From: Sacculina carcini
Lineage: Eukaryota > Arthropoda > Thecostraca > Sacculinidae
DNA: 64,000 bases
Assembly: GCA_916048095.2 (NCBI GenBank)
Contig: OU696570.1
Span: 7,444,928 to 7,508,927 of the forward strand
Reading direction: 5' to 3'
In this document: positions 22,435 through 31,734 of the stretch, one piece after another
How the letters are laid out: each line of letters begins with the position of its first letter
How positions within the stretch are numbered: position 1 is the first letter of the stretch
The notes under the pieces: generated by a model
Databases searched by the model: none
Told to the model about the DNA's origin: nothing
What the model saw: only the letters and a program-made list of their open reading frames with translations
Position numbers and translations under genes: made by a program

Positions 22435-23160
22435 AGGTCCTGGAGCTGCGACGTCTACGTCGTGGGACCACCCCCAGCTCAATAGCATCAACATCCTGGC
22501 ACAAATATTGACGCCACACTACACATACTCAGACACCAGACACCACACCAACATCGCTGGCGTTACACACACTATCTCATCATCACTCTCATTCACATCA
22601 CTATCGCCTGCGGGAGCTCCGAGATCTGACCCAATCACCGTCATATTTCGGATGATCGTACGTGCAGGAATTATCGAATCCAATCCAGGCACGAACACAA
22701 ATGCACCTGCCATATATGTAGACAACCACTCACATCACGCAGACACACAAAAGGATTATTTCAGTGCATTTACTGCATGATAATGCAACAGCAGCAGCCA
22801 TAAATACACATACCAACATAGCCAGACTCAGACAGCCAAACTCACACAGACCTACATACACTAACAATAAAAGATAAAAGATAGTCACAGTTCGAACATG
22901 ACACAGAACAATCACTCATCGAATTAAATACAACATCAATCACCGACATCAACAAAACAGCTCAATTTTTCATCAGCATCATACAAAAATCAAACAAAAC
23001 ACATCTCGAAGGGCAACGGGATAAATCATAATTCAAATCTTACAAGAAATGCAAACACTCATCAAACAGCGTGACACATTGAAACTCTTTTCGGCACCAA
23101 ACTCACAAAGTCTACCAGAGCAAATACACGTACTCAGCATAACTATCAACAGCAAAATAC
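22435..23160 (+). mobile_element. older ingi/Vingi-like non-LTR element, 5' half (interrupted copy)
   Basis: It starts with the same 5' terminus as the full-length element at 23162 (GGTCCTGGAGCTGCGACG, at 22436). It lacks the rest of the putative ribozyme and has a large internal deletion from the N-terminal coding part to the EN-RT linker. It ends at CAAAATACA, where the full-length element is inserted. Its other half resumes at 28671. The strand is A+C-rich. Confidence 0.65.
22508..22780 (+). pseudogene. N-terminal frame of the older copy with a decayed 2A-like motif
   Basis: This open frame parallels the N-terminus of the full-length copy. It has the SPAGAPRSDPITVIFRMIV segment, then AGIIESNPGT where the full-length copy has AGDVEPHPGP. 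The Asp and the final Pro required for 2A ribosome skipping are both changed. The following PHD-type cysteines are lost. Confidence 0.5.
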
Positions 23161-23161
23161 A
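23153..23161 (+). repeat. target-site duplication CAAAATACA (left)
   Basis: The same nine bases flank the full-length non-LTR element on the right at 28662-28670. Joining the two flanks gives continuous older-element sequence, as expected for an insertion into it. Confidence 0.75.
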
Positions 23162-23269
23162 GGTCCTGGAGCTGCGACGTCTACGTCGTGGGACCATCCT
23201 CTAATCTGGAGGCAAAACCACAGCAACAACCCTTCCAGCTTCGTCAGAACGGCGGGGCTGTCGAGCTCC
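23162..23269 (+). ncRNA. candidate HDV-like self-cleaving ribozyme at the element's 5' end
   Basis: The first base after the target-site duplication is G. GGTCCT (23162-23167) can pair with GGGACC (23190-23195) as P1. GGAGCT (23168-23173) can pair with AGCTCC (23264-23269) as P2. GCGAC/GTCGT (23174-23178/23185-23189) closes a P3 hairpin. This 5'P1-5'P2-P3-3'P1-...-3'P2 order is the double-pseudoknot topology of HDV-like ribozymes, known at the 5' ends of R2, RTE and L1Tc elements. P4 is only tentative (CTGGAGG 23206-23212 with CCTTCCAG 23231-23238). I could not assign P1.1 or the catalytic C. A plain structured 5' UTR remains possible. Confidence 0.4.
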
Positions 23270-23327
23270 TAGGATCGGCTTCGGTCACCCGGGTTCCACA
23301 GGTCTTTTTTTTCTTTTTTTCAGCTCA

Positions 23328-24077
23328 GTGCAACTGGCACAAATCGTGACGCCACGCTACACAAACACAAACAACAAACACTGTACCAACATCGCTTGCC
23401 TCGCACTTTCATTTCCACGCGTGTCACCGTCTCCTGCGGGGGCGTCGAGATATGATCCGCTCGCGATCATTTCTCGTATGCTCATACTCGCAGGAGACGT
23501 AGAACCACATCCAGGCCCGAGACACACATACACCTGCCACATATGTACACAGCCACTCACAACACTTCGACACACGAAAGGCGCATTTCAGTGCAGCTCC
23601 TGCATGAACTGATGCCACACCACATGCCCATCACTTCACAGCATCACACAATACACCCGCTCATTCATCTGATCATTATGCGCACCAAACTCATCAACAC
23701 CTGCACGTACACCGACATTGGCACATTCACCAACAACATCAGTCACTCCTGTTTCATCACCATCAACATCACCAGCTCGGTCATCAGCACCACCGACATC
23801 ATCATTCCCATCTTCACATACAACTCGTTCATCCTCACACTCATCAACAACTTCATCCTCATCACAGGCATCACTATCATCATCAGCATCATCCTCACTA
23901 TCATCACCATCAGTTCTCCCATCATCACCACAATCATCAACACATTCACCACCACCACCACCTCCATCAACAACTCAACACCTCAACAACACTCTCACTC
24001 GCACATACACCAACATACACCGCACATACAACATCAACATTCTCCAGCTCAACATCGACGGCATCAACACAAAAAAA
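23328..24077 (+). pseudogene. N-terminal region with 2A-like motif and PHD-type finger
   Basis: In one frame there is RMLILAGDVEPHPGPR, close to the 2A consensus DxExNPGP with His for Asn. The first in-frame ATG is just before it, at Met of MLILAG. Next are CHIC, CSSC and CHTTC, a PHD-type pattern. A TGA (23610-23612) stands where a Trp is usual before CHTTC. A second TGA is at 23670-23672. A Ser/Thr/Pro-rich linker follows up to a run of eight A (24071-24078) that breaks the frame. 2A motifs at this position are known in L1Tc, ingi and some animal LINEs. Confidence 0.6.
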
Positions 24078-25002
24078 ACATGAACTAGCACACTTCCTCA
24101 CACGACACTCCATTCACATAGCACTCATACAACAAACAAAGTTACAACAGCACCACAAAACATCCACCTTTCACAATTACACCACCATCCGCCAGGACCG
24201 CACTAGCGGCCGAGGCGGTGGCCTCATCACACTTATACACAAAGCAATCAACTACACAAACACCAGCACACATACACAAGCATCACTACCACCAAACGAC
24301 ACCACAACAGAACTACAGTCGTTCTTAATACGCACTGGCACACACTCACACATTTCAATAATCAACGTATACATTCCACCACAAACTTCACCAACAGTAC
24401 CTCGCAACTACACACCATATATACGCAACCTCACAAACACACCTAACATAATACTGGGTGGCGACGTCAACGCCAAAGATCCTGCCTGGTACAGACACAA
24501 TCAATTCACCAACAGAGGCACAGACATACTTCAACAAACAGAACACCTCTACATACTCAAAAACACTCACCAACACACTCACACCACATATCAGGCACAC
24601 TATCATTCGACATCACCTGACATCACATTTTGCACACCGAATCTTATCCACACAACCACTTGGAAGGTGGTCAAAGAACTTGGCTTAGACCACCTTCCAA
24701 TCGTCATCACCACCAAAATCAGAACAGCACCAAACACACCCAGACGCACTTGCACAAACTACACAAAAACCAATTGGTCACAATTCACACACGACACGGA
24801 ACTAGCATTTACACAACTCAACACAACAGACATCACAGACATAAACAAATCAGTCCAAACATTCAACGACATCATACACAAGGCAGACAAACATCCCAAA
24901 AGGTCACAGAAAACACCACAACCCAAACTTCACACAAGAAATACACACACTCATCAAACAACGCGACACACTGAAACACTCTCCGACACCACACTCACAT
25001 AA
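24030..25002 (+). pseudogene. APE-type endonuclease of the non-LTR element, catalytic Glu replaced
   Basis: The domain starts with ILQLNIDGINTKK, shifts frame in the A8 run (24071-24078), then is open to 25002. Landmarks: ALIQQTKL, where the family has QETKL, so the metal-binding Glu is Gln. Then DRTSGRGGGLITLI, INVYIPP, LGGDVNAKDPAWY with the catalytic Asp and Asn, PDITFCT, and LGLDHLPIVI with the essential DH (usual Ser before it is Leu). It ends in the EN-RT linker, where the frame changes again near 24920. It is very unlikely to nick DNA. Confidence 0.75.
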
Positions 25003-25316
25003 TACATCCGAACAAATACACACACTCAACACCACAATCAACAGCAAGATACATGAACAAAAATCACTGAGCTGGCACAACTACATAAAACACTAGATCA
25101 CAGATCAAACACCTCAAAACTATACAACACACTGAAAAGCATCACACTCTCAAACAGCAATATAACACGCACACACGCAGCCATCACGACCGACACAACA
25201 ACAGTTCCTTCAAATAAACAACAAGCAAACACATTCATTAATCACTACTCACACATCAGCCACATCACTCCTACACAAAAAGACAGGACAATCATCAGAC
25301 GTAAACACACATTCAG

Positions 25317-25396
25317 CATGCATGCATGCATGCTGCATGCATTGATTGCTGACGCATGCATGCTGCTGCAGCATGCATTCAGCAGCATGCGTCAAC
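25317..25396. repeat. GCATGC-rich foldback insert
   Basis: TGACGCATGC (25350-25359) and GCATGCGTCA (25385-25394) form inverted arms around CTGCTGCAGC-type sequence, next to (GCAT)n. The related older copy near 28935 lacks it, so it was added to this element after divergence. Confidence 0.55.
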
Positions 25397-25489
25397 ACAG
25401 ATCCACTATATACAACTTTCACGCATGCGCAGACACGACACATCATACACAACATCAAACAATCATCATGACGCCCAACTCATAAATGA

Positions 25490-26096
25490 CGCCCAACTCA
25501 ACGTGTGTGATGAGCTCAAAATATTGGGAGTACATGTAGACTCAAAGCTCACGTTTGAGAGTCACATTCGGAAGCTAGTTTGTTCGGCATCGCGGAAACT
25601 GGGAATTATAAGAAAGGCATATCGGATGTTCGGTAGCAGCACAATCTCAAAAAGTTGTTTTCGCTGTTTCATTTTGCCAATTCTGGAGTACTGCGCCCCC
25701 GTGTGGTCTTCTGCTGCGGATTGTCACCTCAATCTCATCAACAGAGTTGTTAGAACTTGCAAGTTCCTCTGTGGTGACTTGGTTCTTGGTGATCTTTGCC
25801 ATCGTCGAAAGGTCAGCAGTGTGTGCATGCTGTACAAAATCAAGCACAACGACCATCATCCGATGAGCAAGTCAATTCCTGATGATTTCGTGGCAGCAAG
25901 AAGCACACGGTTTACATCCAAACAGCATTCCCAGTGCATGGCTCCAATTCGTTGTCGTACAAAACAATTCCAACGTTGCTTTCTTCCGGCCACTGTGTCT
26001 ACTTGGAACACGTTGAAGGAGGAGGCTTTCTTGCAGAGCAATTTGAACAAATTCAAGGCCAAAGTAAATGAAATGCTACTGAAAGAGGGGAATTGA
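25490..26096 (+). pseudogene. C-terminal part of a Jockey/CR1-like reverse transcriptase
   Basis: The open frame to the TGA at 26096 holds LKILGVHVDSKLTFESHI, the post-palm motif of Jockey-superfamily RTs. It continues with ILPILEYCAPVWSS, INRVVRTCKFL, and a final FLPATVSTWNTLKEEAF block, the conserved C-terminus of these proteins. The RT palm is missing, so this is a 5'-truncated copy. The duplicate copy carries three changes here, one of them nonsense. Confidence 0.75.
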
Positions 26097-26267
26097 CTGT
26101 TGAGTCTTATTAATTGTATATTTATTCATATTTATTGTTATTTATTCATGCTTATTGTTATTTATTTTCTATTTATTTATATTTATTCCTATTTTACTCT
26201 CTATTTATTACTATTTATCATTGGTTGTTGTTATTTATTAAATTATACTTTTACTCAGTGTTGGCTG

Positions 26268-26470
26268 TTGTTGTTTATTGAATCATATTTATTGTTGTTG
26301 CTGTTTATTGAGTCATATTTATTGTTGTTGTTGTTTATTGAATCATATTTATTGTTGTTGCTGTTTATTGAATCATATTTATTGTTGTTGTTGTTTATTG
26401 AATCATATTTATTGGTGTTATTGTTTATTGAATCATATTTATTTGTGTTGTTGTTACTTATTGAATCATA
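26268..26470 (+). repeat. 30-bp minisatellite, about seven units
   Basis: Units of the type AATCATATTTATTGTTGTTG + CTGTTTATTG repeat with period 30 in the 3' UTR of the truncated LINE. Confidence 0.85.
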
Positions 26471-26854
26471 TTTATATTTATTGTTGGATGTTTCTTTTTT
26501 GAATCATATGTATTGTTCTTGATTGTTTTTTATTACTTATTTATTAATATTTATTCTTATTTATTGATGGCTGTTTTTTAATGAATCACATATTTATTGT
26601 TCATTGTTATTATTTATTGAGGAACGTGGGCGGAGTGACATTATGGATTGTTATCGGATGATGGTTTATTATTTATTGTTATTTATTTATTATTTTCTTT
26701 CCAACTCTCTTTCTAGACTTATTTCTCTTCGAACTCTCTTTCTCTCTTAATCTTTTGGGCGCTTCCGGTACATGGGGCCACCTTAGGGTGGTAATAGTGC
26801 TTGCACTCTTCCCATGCTACTGGATTTGCCTGTAATTAATAATAATAATAATAA

Positions 26855-28627
26855 TCAGCCTGTGGCCCAGATGGAATAAGTGACATCCATCTGAAACATC
26901 TTGGACCACAAGGCATACAGACACTCACCGACATATCCAACTACAGCTACTCACACAAGACAATACCTCACATCTGGAAAACGGGCATCATCATCACTCT
27001 TCATAAACAAGGCACAGATCCCACGCTACCTTCTTCACATCGTCCAATCACACTGCTCTGCACACCATCAAATATCACAGAGCGCCTCATACTCAAACTC
27101 ATCACACCACAAATCCCACTATCACAATCACAACACGGCCTCATATCATTGCACTCTACAACCACACTGCTCACAAAACTCACACAGACTATGATGGGTA
27201 ACATAAACACAACAAAACCACCACACAGAACACTACTCAAAGCACTCGACATCAGCAAAGCCTTCGGCAGAGTTCCACGACACAATCTCACAAACAAAAT
27301 ACTAAACACTACAATTCACAATAACACAAAGAGATGGTTGGCCAACTATCTCGCTGGCAGATGCGCCCATGTGAAGTACAATGGACAATCATCTCACACA
27401 CGCAACATAACAAACGGAGTCCTTCAGGGCTCCGTTTTAGCACCAACACTTTTGAACTTATACCTAAATGACATGCCAGCACCCAACACTCCATCCATAC
27501 AGATATCATCATATGCAGACGACATAACAATCACAAGCACACACAGACACGCTGACACAGCAGTGCACACACTACAACCGTACATCAACACACTACAACA
27601 ATGGTTCACCACAAACCAACTGAACAGTGCACCTGCCAAATCCACAGCCACACTCATCACCAACTGGATATCCGAACACTACTACACACCACAAATCACT
27701 ATCAACAACACGATCATCCCACACACGCACACACCAAAAATACTAGGCGTCACATACGACACACAACTCTCATTCAAACAACACACCACCAACATTAAAA
27801 CTAAAGTCACTCCACGCCTCAACACACTGAAAGCACTCTCACACACAACTTTCGGACACAACACAGACACCACAACTACCATATACAAACAGTACATCCG
27901 ACCCGTGATAAAATATGCTAGTCCTGCATGGGCTGGCAATCTCGCAACACGCCACACAAACACACTTCAAACACTTCAAAACACGGTACTCGGAACAATC
28001 ACAGGATGCACAGCTACCACATCAGTAGACCACCTTCATCACGAAACCAAAATCCTCAAACTGAGACACCACCTAGACATGAGAGGCACACAAACACTCG
28101 CAGCAGCAGTCAACAACACAGCACATCCACTACATCACCTCACAACACAAGACCACACAGACAGAAACATAAAAACAACACCAAGCACACTTTACCACAG
28201 ACAAATTTTCACATCACTTCCACCAGCTCCCCCACGCACATCAATCAAGAAACGCATACACACAGAGATCGCACGGAAAGCCATACACTCACTACAACAC
28301 AATACACTCCTACAAAGACACCCTCCGGGCATACACAAATCAGAAAACACACTCACACGCGAATACAAGGTGCATCTGGCCAGGTTGAGATGCGGTCATC
28401 ATCCTGCTCTTCTGTCATATCAGAAAAGGTTGAATGACTCAATCGATGACACCTGTCCAGATTGCAATTCAGCACCACACACCATCACACACATCATTGA
28501 ACACTGCACAGCACACACACAACTCAGACGCCAACACAAAATCAATTCAGTCAGTGACTTGTGGAACAACCCGGTCGGTGTCGTGTCTTTCCTCAGGAGC
28601 TCGAGGTTGCTCGGCCAGACAGCCTGA
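26855..28627 (+). CDS. reverse transcriptase and C-terminal zinc motif of the ingi/Vingi-like element (intact frame)
   Basis: An open frame of 590 codons continues from the GPDGIS motif to a TGA. RT landmarks in order: GPDGISDIHLKHLG, WKTGIIITLHKQG, LPSSHRPITLL, ERLILKLI, LDISKAF, GVLQGSVLAPTLLNLYLND, the catalytic SYADDITIT box and ILGVTYDTQLSF. The C-terminus has CPDC..(H)IIEHC, the zinc motif of I/Jockey RTs. No ATG precedes GPDG, since the frame starts inside a polyprotein. RT is the only undamaged enzyme part. The duplicate differs by one Thr-to-Ala change. Confidence 0.85.
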   Translation, partial: SACGPDGISDIHLKHLGPQGIQTLTDISNYSYSHKTIPHIWKTGIIITLHKQGTDPTLPSSHRPITLLCTPSNITERLILKLITPQIPLSQSQHGLISLHSTTTLLTKLTQTMMGNINTTKPPHRTLLKALDISKAFGRVPRHNLTNKILNTTIHNNTKRWLANYLAGRCAHVKYNGQSSHTRNITNGVLQGSVLAPTLLNLYLNDMPAPNTPSIQISSYADDITITSTHRHADTAVHTLQPYINTLQQWFTTNQLNSAPAKSTATLITNWISEHYYTPQITINNTIIPHTHTPKILGVTYDTQLSFKQHTTNIKTKVTPRLNTLKALSHTTFGHNTDTTTTIYKQYIRPVIKYASPAWAGNLATRHTNTLQTLQNTVLGTITGCTATTSVDHLHHETKILKLRHHLDMRGTQTLAAAVNNTAHPLHHLTTQDHTDRNIKTTPSTLYHRQIFTSLPPAPPRTSIKKRIHTEIARKAIHSLQHNTLLQRHPPGIHKSENTLTREYKVHLARLRCGHHPALLSYQKRLNDSIDDTCPDCNSAPHTITHIIEHCTAHTQLRRQHKINSVSDLWNNPVGVVSFLRSSRLLGQTA

Positions 28628-28630
28628 GGA

Positions 28631-28661
28631 ACAACAAAAACAACAACAACAACAACAACAA
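28631..28661 (+). repeat. (CAA)n tail of the full-length non-LTR element
   Basis: The CAA repeat starts directly after the RT stop and ends at the right target-site duplication. Short simple-repeat tails are usual for this group. Confidence 0.75.
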
Positions 28662-28670
28662 CAAAATACA
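28662..28670 (+). repeat. target-site duplication CAAAATACA (right)
   Basis: Matches 23153-23161. The following base continues the older element's linker (CGGACAAAAATCCCTC). Confidence 0.75.
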
Positions 28671-29043
28671 CGGACAAAAATCCCTCAATGGCACAACTTC
28701 TTAAAATCACTGGATCACAAACCAAACACAAGAAAACTATGCAGAACACTCAAAAGTGTCACACTATCAAACAGCAACGTAACACACACACACACACGAA
28801 ACTATCACAACCTACACAACATCAGTACCTGCAAACAAACAACAAGCACATCCACTCATTAATCACTGCTCACACATGAGCCGCATTATATCATCGAACG
28901 ACGACAGGATAATCATAAAACGCAAACACACATTCAGCACATATAACTAATACACACCATTTACTCACGCACAGAAACGACAAATCATTAAGGCATTACT
29001 TCAGCAGACAATCATCAGCCTGTGGTCCAGATGGGGTAGTAAC

Positions 29044-29781
29044 ATGCACCTGAAACTTCTTGGGCCACATGACATACAGACACTCACTAACATAACTCAT
29101 TTCAGTTATTCACACAGCCAATTACCGCACATCTGTGAAACGGGCATCATCATCACACTACACAAACAGGGCACATATCCCACACTACCTTCTTCATATC
29201 GTCCAATCACACTGCTTTGCACACCATCAAAAATCACAGAGTGCCTGATCCTCAAACTCATCACACCTCAAATCCTATTCTCACACTCACTACATGACTT
29301 CAAATCACTGTACTCCACAACCACTCTGCTCATAAACCTCACACAAACTATGATCGATAGCATAAACACAACAAAACCACCACACAGAATACTACTCATC
29401 ACACTTGACATCAGTAAATCTTTTGATAAAGTCCCACGTCACAATCGCTCTAATAATATACAAAACACCACACTTCACAAAAACACAAAAAGATGGTTGG
29501 TCATCTACTTCGGCAGCAGATGTCATCAAGTGATGTGCCCAGATGTGCCTAGATGTGATACAATGACCAACCATCTCACACACGCAACATATCAAACGGA
29601 GATCTACAGGGTTCCGTTCAGCACCAACACTATTCAACCTATGCCTACACGATATGTCGGCACCCAGCATTCTTTGCATACATATATCATCAGACGCAGG
29701 CAATATGACCATCACAAGCACACGGAGACGCGGACACAATACAATCTTACATATACACACTTCAACACTGGTTCACCATAA
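29044..29781 (+). pseudogene. degenerate RT fragment of the older non-LTR copy
   Basis: This open frame has MHLKLLGPHD, ETGIIITLHKQG, LPSSYRPITLL, ECLILKLI, LDISKSFDKVPRHN, matching the intact RT. Beyond the RT core it drifts into other frames, and the YADD box is lost in this frame. Confidence 0.65.
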
Positions 29782-29958
29782 ACTCAACATTGCTCCCTCC
29801 AAATCCACAATCACACTGATCACAAACTGGACATCAGAATACAACTACACATCATGATCAACAACATCACACATCACCACATCACACCACAAATCACAAT
29901 CAACAACACTATTATCACATACGCGCACACAACAAAAATATTAGGAATCACGTACGAC

Positions 29959-30030
29959 CAACGCCACCTAGACAACACCAAGACACCTAGACAACAAGTA
30001 TAATCCTAGACAGTAGTCCAGGTGGCGTTG
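29959..30030. mobile_element. 72-bp MITE with P-like outer ends
   Basis: The ends are inverted: CAACGCCACCTAGAC and GTCCAGGTGGCGTTG. A perfect 7-bp direct repeat GTACGAC flanks it (29952-29958, 30031-30037). The terminal 14 bases equal the outer end of the P-like elements A-C (CAACGCCACCTAGA). It is likely a miniature relative or shared-end element of that family. Confidence 0.75.
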
Positions 30031-30503
30031 GTACGACACACACCTAACATTCAAATACCACATCACCAACATCAAAACCAAAGTCACCAACAACAGCAAC
30101 AACCAAGAGCCGAATTGGTTTAATTAACTTAAGTAATTTGTTTGTTTTTCAAAAAACTATTTTAAATTATAAACATATAAAGATATTATAAATATCCACA
30201 AATGTATTAAAATACACTAAATATTTTGAATATATATGATACAAGTTAGTTAAATTGTCTTGTGGTGATGTCTTCAGTAAAAATTCTTCTTTAAAGGGAG
30301 CTAAGATATTGTTTAGTAGATTGTGCTCATAAAGCTGCAGAAAAAAATCCGTTATGTTTTGGTTTTGAAATTGTCCAGTCTGCCTCGTCAAACAATTTTG
30401 CAAAATTTTTGCACCCTGCAATATTCTCAAGTATTTGGCATAAATAGCTGTTTAGTGCAAAACACTCGCTCACTTGTTTGTTTCGTTCATATGCGTATTG
30501 CAG

Positions 30504-30701
30504 ACCAAACAAACAATGTTGAGACTACAGAAACTGGTCTCATTTGATGGCAACTTCCGTCAGCTGAGAGAGGCTTTGCACAGGTGCGATCCACCTTGCA
30601 TTCCCTATTTGGGCATGTACTTGTCCGAATTGTCGTTCATTGAAGAAGGCACTCCGAATTTTACCGACGATGGTCTGCTGAATTTTACCAAGATGAGAAT
30701 G
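30504..30701 (+). CDS. RASGRF: RASGRF exon d (CDC25 domain)
   Basis: This phase 0-0 exon encodes residues 128-193. It begins TKQTMLRLQKLVSFDGNF and continues REALHRCDPPCIPYLGMYLS, ELSFIEEGTPNFTDDGLLNF and TKMRM. The CDPPCxPYLGMYLxxLxFIEEGTPN block is diagnostic for RASGRF. I chose the acceptor TATTGCAG before ACC rather than CTACAG before AAACTG, because only the longer exon supplies the TKQT...LQ residues conserved in RASGRF. The donor is GGTAAAC. The copy at 55242-55439 differs by Thr to Ala in FTKMRM. Confidence 0.9.
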
Positions 30702-31208
30702 GTAAACAGTTTATTCGCACAATCACCTTGGTTACAACAACTTCATAATCAAACATGCACATCGATACTTTGTTAAATAGACGGCATAATTTATTATTCA
30801 TATTTATCACTGCAACTAATTCCTGACTGTATCAATTTGACGTACATTTTAAAACAATTTTTCCTGTAATATGAGTGCAAAGTATACTTATCACATGGAA
30901 TGCTGATTTGAAATTGACTCTGGAAAAACAAACACCGCACAGAACAACTGGCAAACGACCTTCTGCATATTAAATCATATGTTGTATGTTGCATTCCAAT
31001 TCAATGACTGTCACACAAATGTTATTAGTGCCATTATGTATTGCAAATTCGTTCGAGAAATGAAAATTTAATACTGTCTTATCACTGATCTAAACATTTT
31101 ATTATTCATATTTGCAAATTGAGCATTACACAAATTAAACATAATTTGCACAGGTACACGTGAAAAACGCATATAGTAATCAACAGTGAATTATGCTTGG
31201 CCCCACAG

Positions 31209-31339
31209 ATCGCCCACGTGATCAGAGAAAACCGGCGATTTCAAAGCACTCCATATCGAATTGATTTCAAGCCGAAGGTCGCTGCTTACTTGCTAGACAA
31301 ATCTCGTACAAATATCTCGGCTGATCAGTTGTTTGACAT
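31209..31339 (+). CDS. RASGRF: RASGRF exon e (CDC25 domain)
   Basis: This encodes residues 194-236 plus two bases: IAHVIRENRRFQSTPYRID, FKPKVAAYLLDKS, and ADQLFD then AT. It matches the RASGRF MISHIIREIRQFQ and PKVxQYLLD segments. The acceptor is GGCCCCACAG and the donor is GTGAGT, splitting the Met codon AT|G. It is duplicated unchanged at 55947-56077. Confidence 0.9.
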
Positions 31340-31734
31340 GTGAGTTCTACTATGTAGTTTGCCATTGTTCACAGTGTAATCAGACATTCCGGTCAGGACT
31401 GCTGATCCGACGGCGATGTGGGATAGTGGGTTAGTATGTTGATAGGTGAAGCAGGATATAATTGACCTGTTTTGCTGCGAGCCAAAATTCACTTCATCTT
31501 TGTGGCCACTTGTGTGTTCATATGTTGCCATTGGTCGAATTCGCCCGTTACAAAAGGAATATATATTGGTATCCATCCGACTGTTTCAATGTGCCGCACG
31601 CGACATATGGCATGTAAAGCAAAACATGCATTTGCAGACAATAATACGGACAAAGCTATAAAACATAAATAAAATAATAGCGCACAAAAAAGTCAAGCGT
31701 GCCACACAGGTCACTTGATTTAATATGTACATCC

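Larger units (their letters stand above)
25469..26854 (+). mobile_element. 5'-truncated Jockey/CR1-like non-LTR fragment inserted in the ingi-like element
   Basis: It interrupts the EN-RT linker: the flanking sequences join in the order seen in the older copy (...CAATCATC / CAGCCTGTGG...). It carries the last part of an RT polyprotein, a 3' UTR with a 30-bp minisatellite, a GGGGCCACC...GCACTCTTCCC 3' end and a (TAA)n tail (26836-26854). It lacks the A+C bias of its host element. The exact 5' edge and a target duplication are not resolved. Confidence 0.65.
23162..28661 (+). mobile_element. full-length ingi/Vingi-like non-LTR retrotransposon
   Basis: Order: 5' terminal structured segment (possible HDV-like ribozyme), 2A-like motif, PHD-type finger, Ser/Thr/His-rich linker, APE-type endonuclease, RT, C-terminal CCHC-like zinc motif and (CAA)n tail. 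It is flanked by the 9-bp duplication CAAAATACA. The RT resembles the ingi/Vingi group of the I superfamily (YADD box, conserved LDISKAF, VLQGSVLAP). The coding strand is extremely A+C-rich, giving Thr/His/Asn-rich proteins. EN and the N-terminus carry stops and frameshifts. A 1.4-kb foreign fragment splits the element before RT. Confidence 0.75.
28671..30110 (+). mobile_element. older ingi/Vingi-like element, 3' half
   Basis: Continues the copy that started at 22435: the EN-RT linker, then an RT region parallel to 26855 onward but with many changes. It ends near 30110, well before the RT C-terminus, in a CAACAGCAACAA stretch. It is interrupted by a 72-bp MITE at 29959-30030. Confidence 0.65.

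Noticed and set aside
23610..23672. Two in-frame TGA codons at places where Trp would fit, suggesting TGA recoding
   Set aside because: Trp is written TGG in the RT, the EN and the RASGRF exons, and RASGRF itself ends in TGA. These are better read as inactivating G-to-A changes.
23543..24088. 181-codon Ile/Thr/His-rich frame and its minus-strand Met/Val-rich counterpart
   Set aside because: These are shadows of the CATCATCA-type linker of the ingi-like element.
30531..30701. Shorter RASGRF exon d using the CTACAG acceptor before AAACTG
   Set aside because: Both acceptors keep the frame, but only the upstream acceptor (exon from 30504) supplies the TKQT...LQ residues that RASGRF proteins have at this place.
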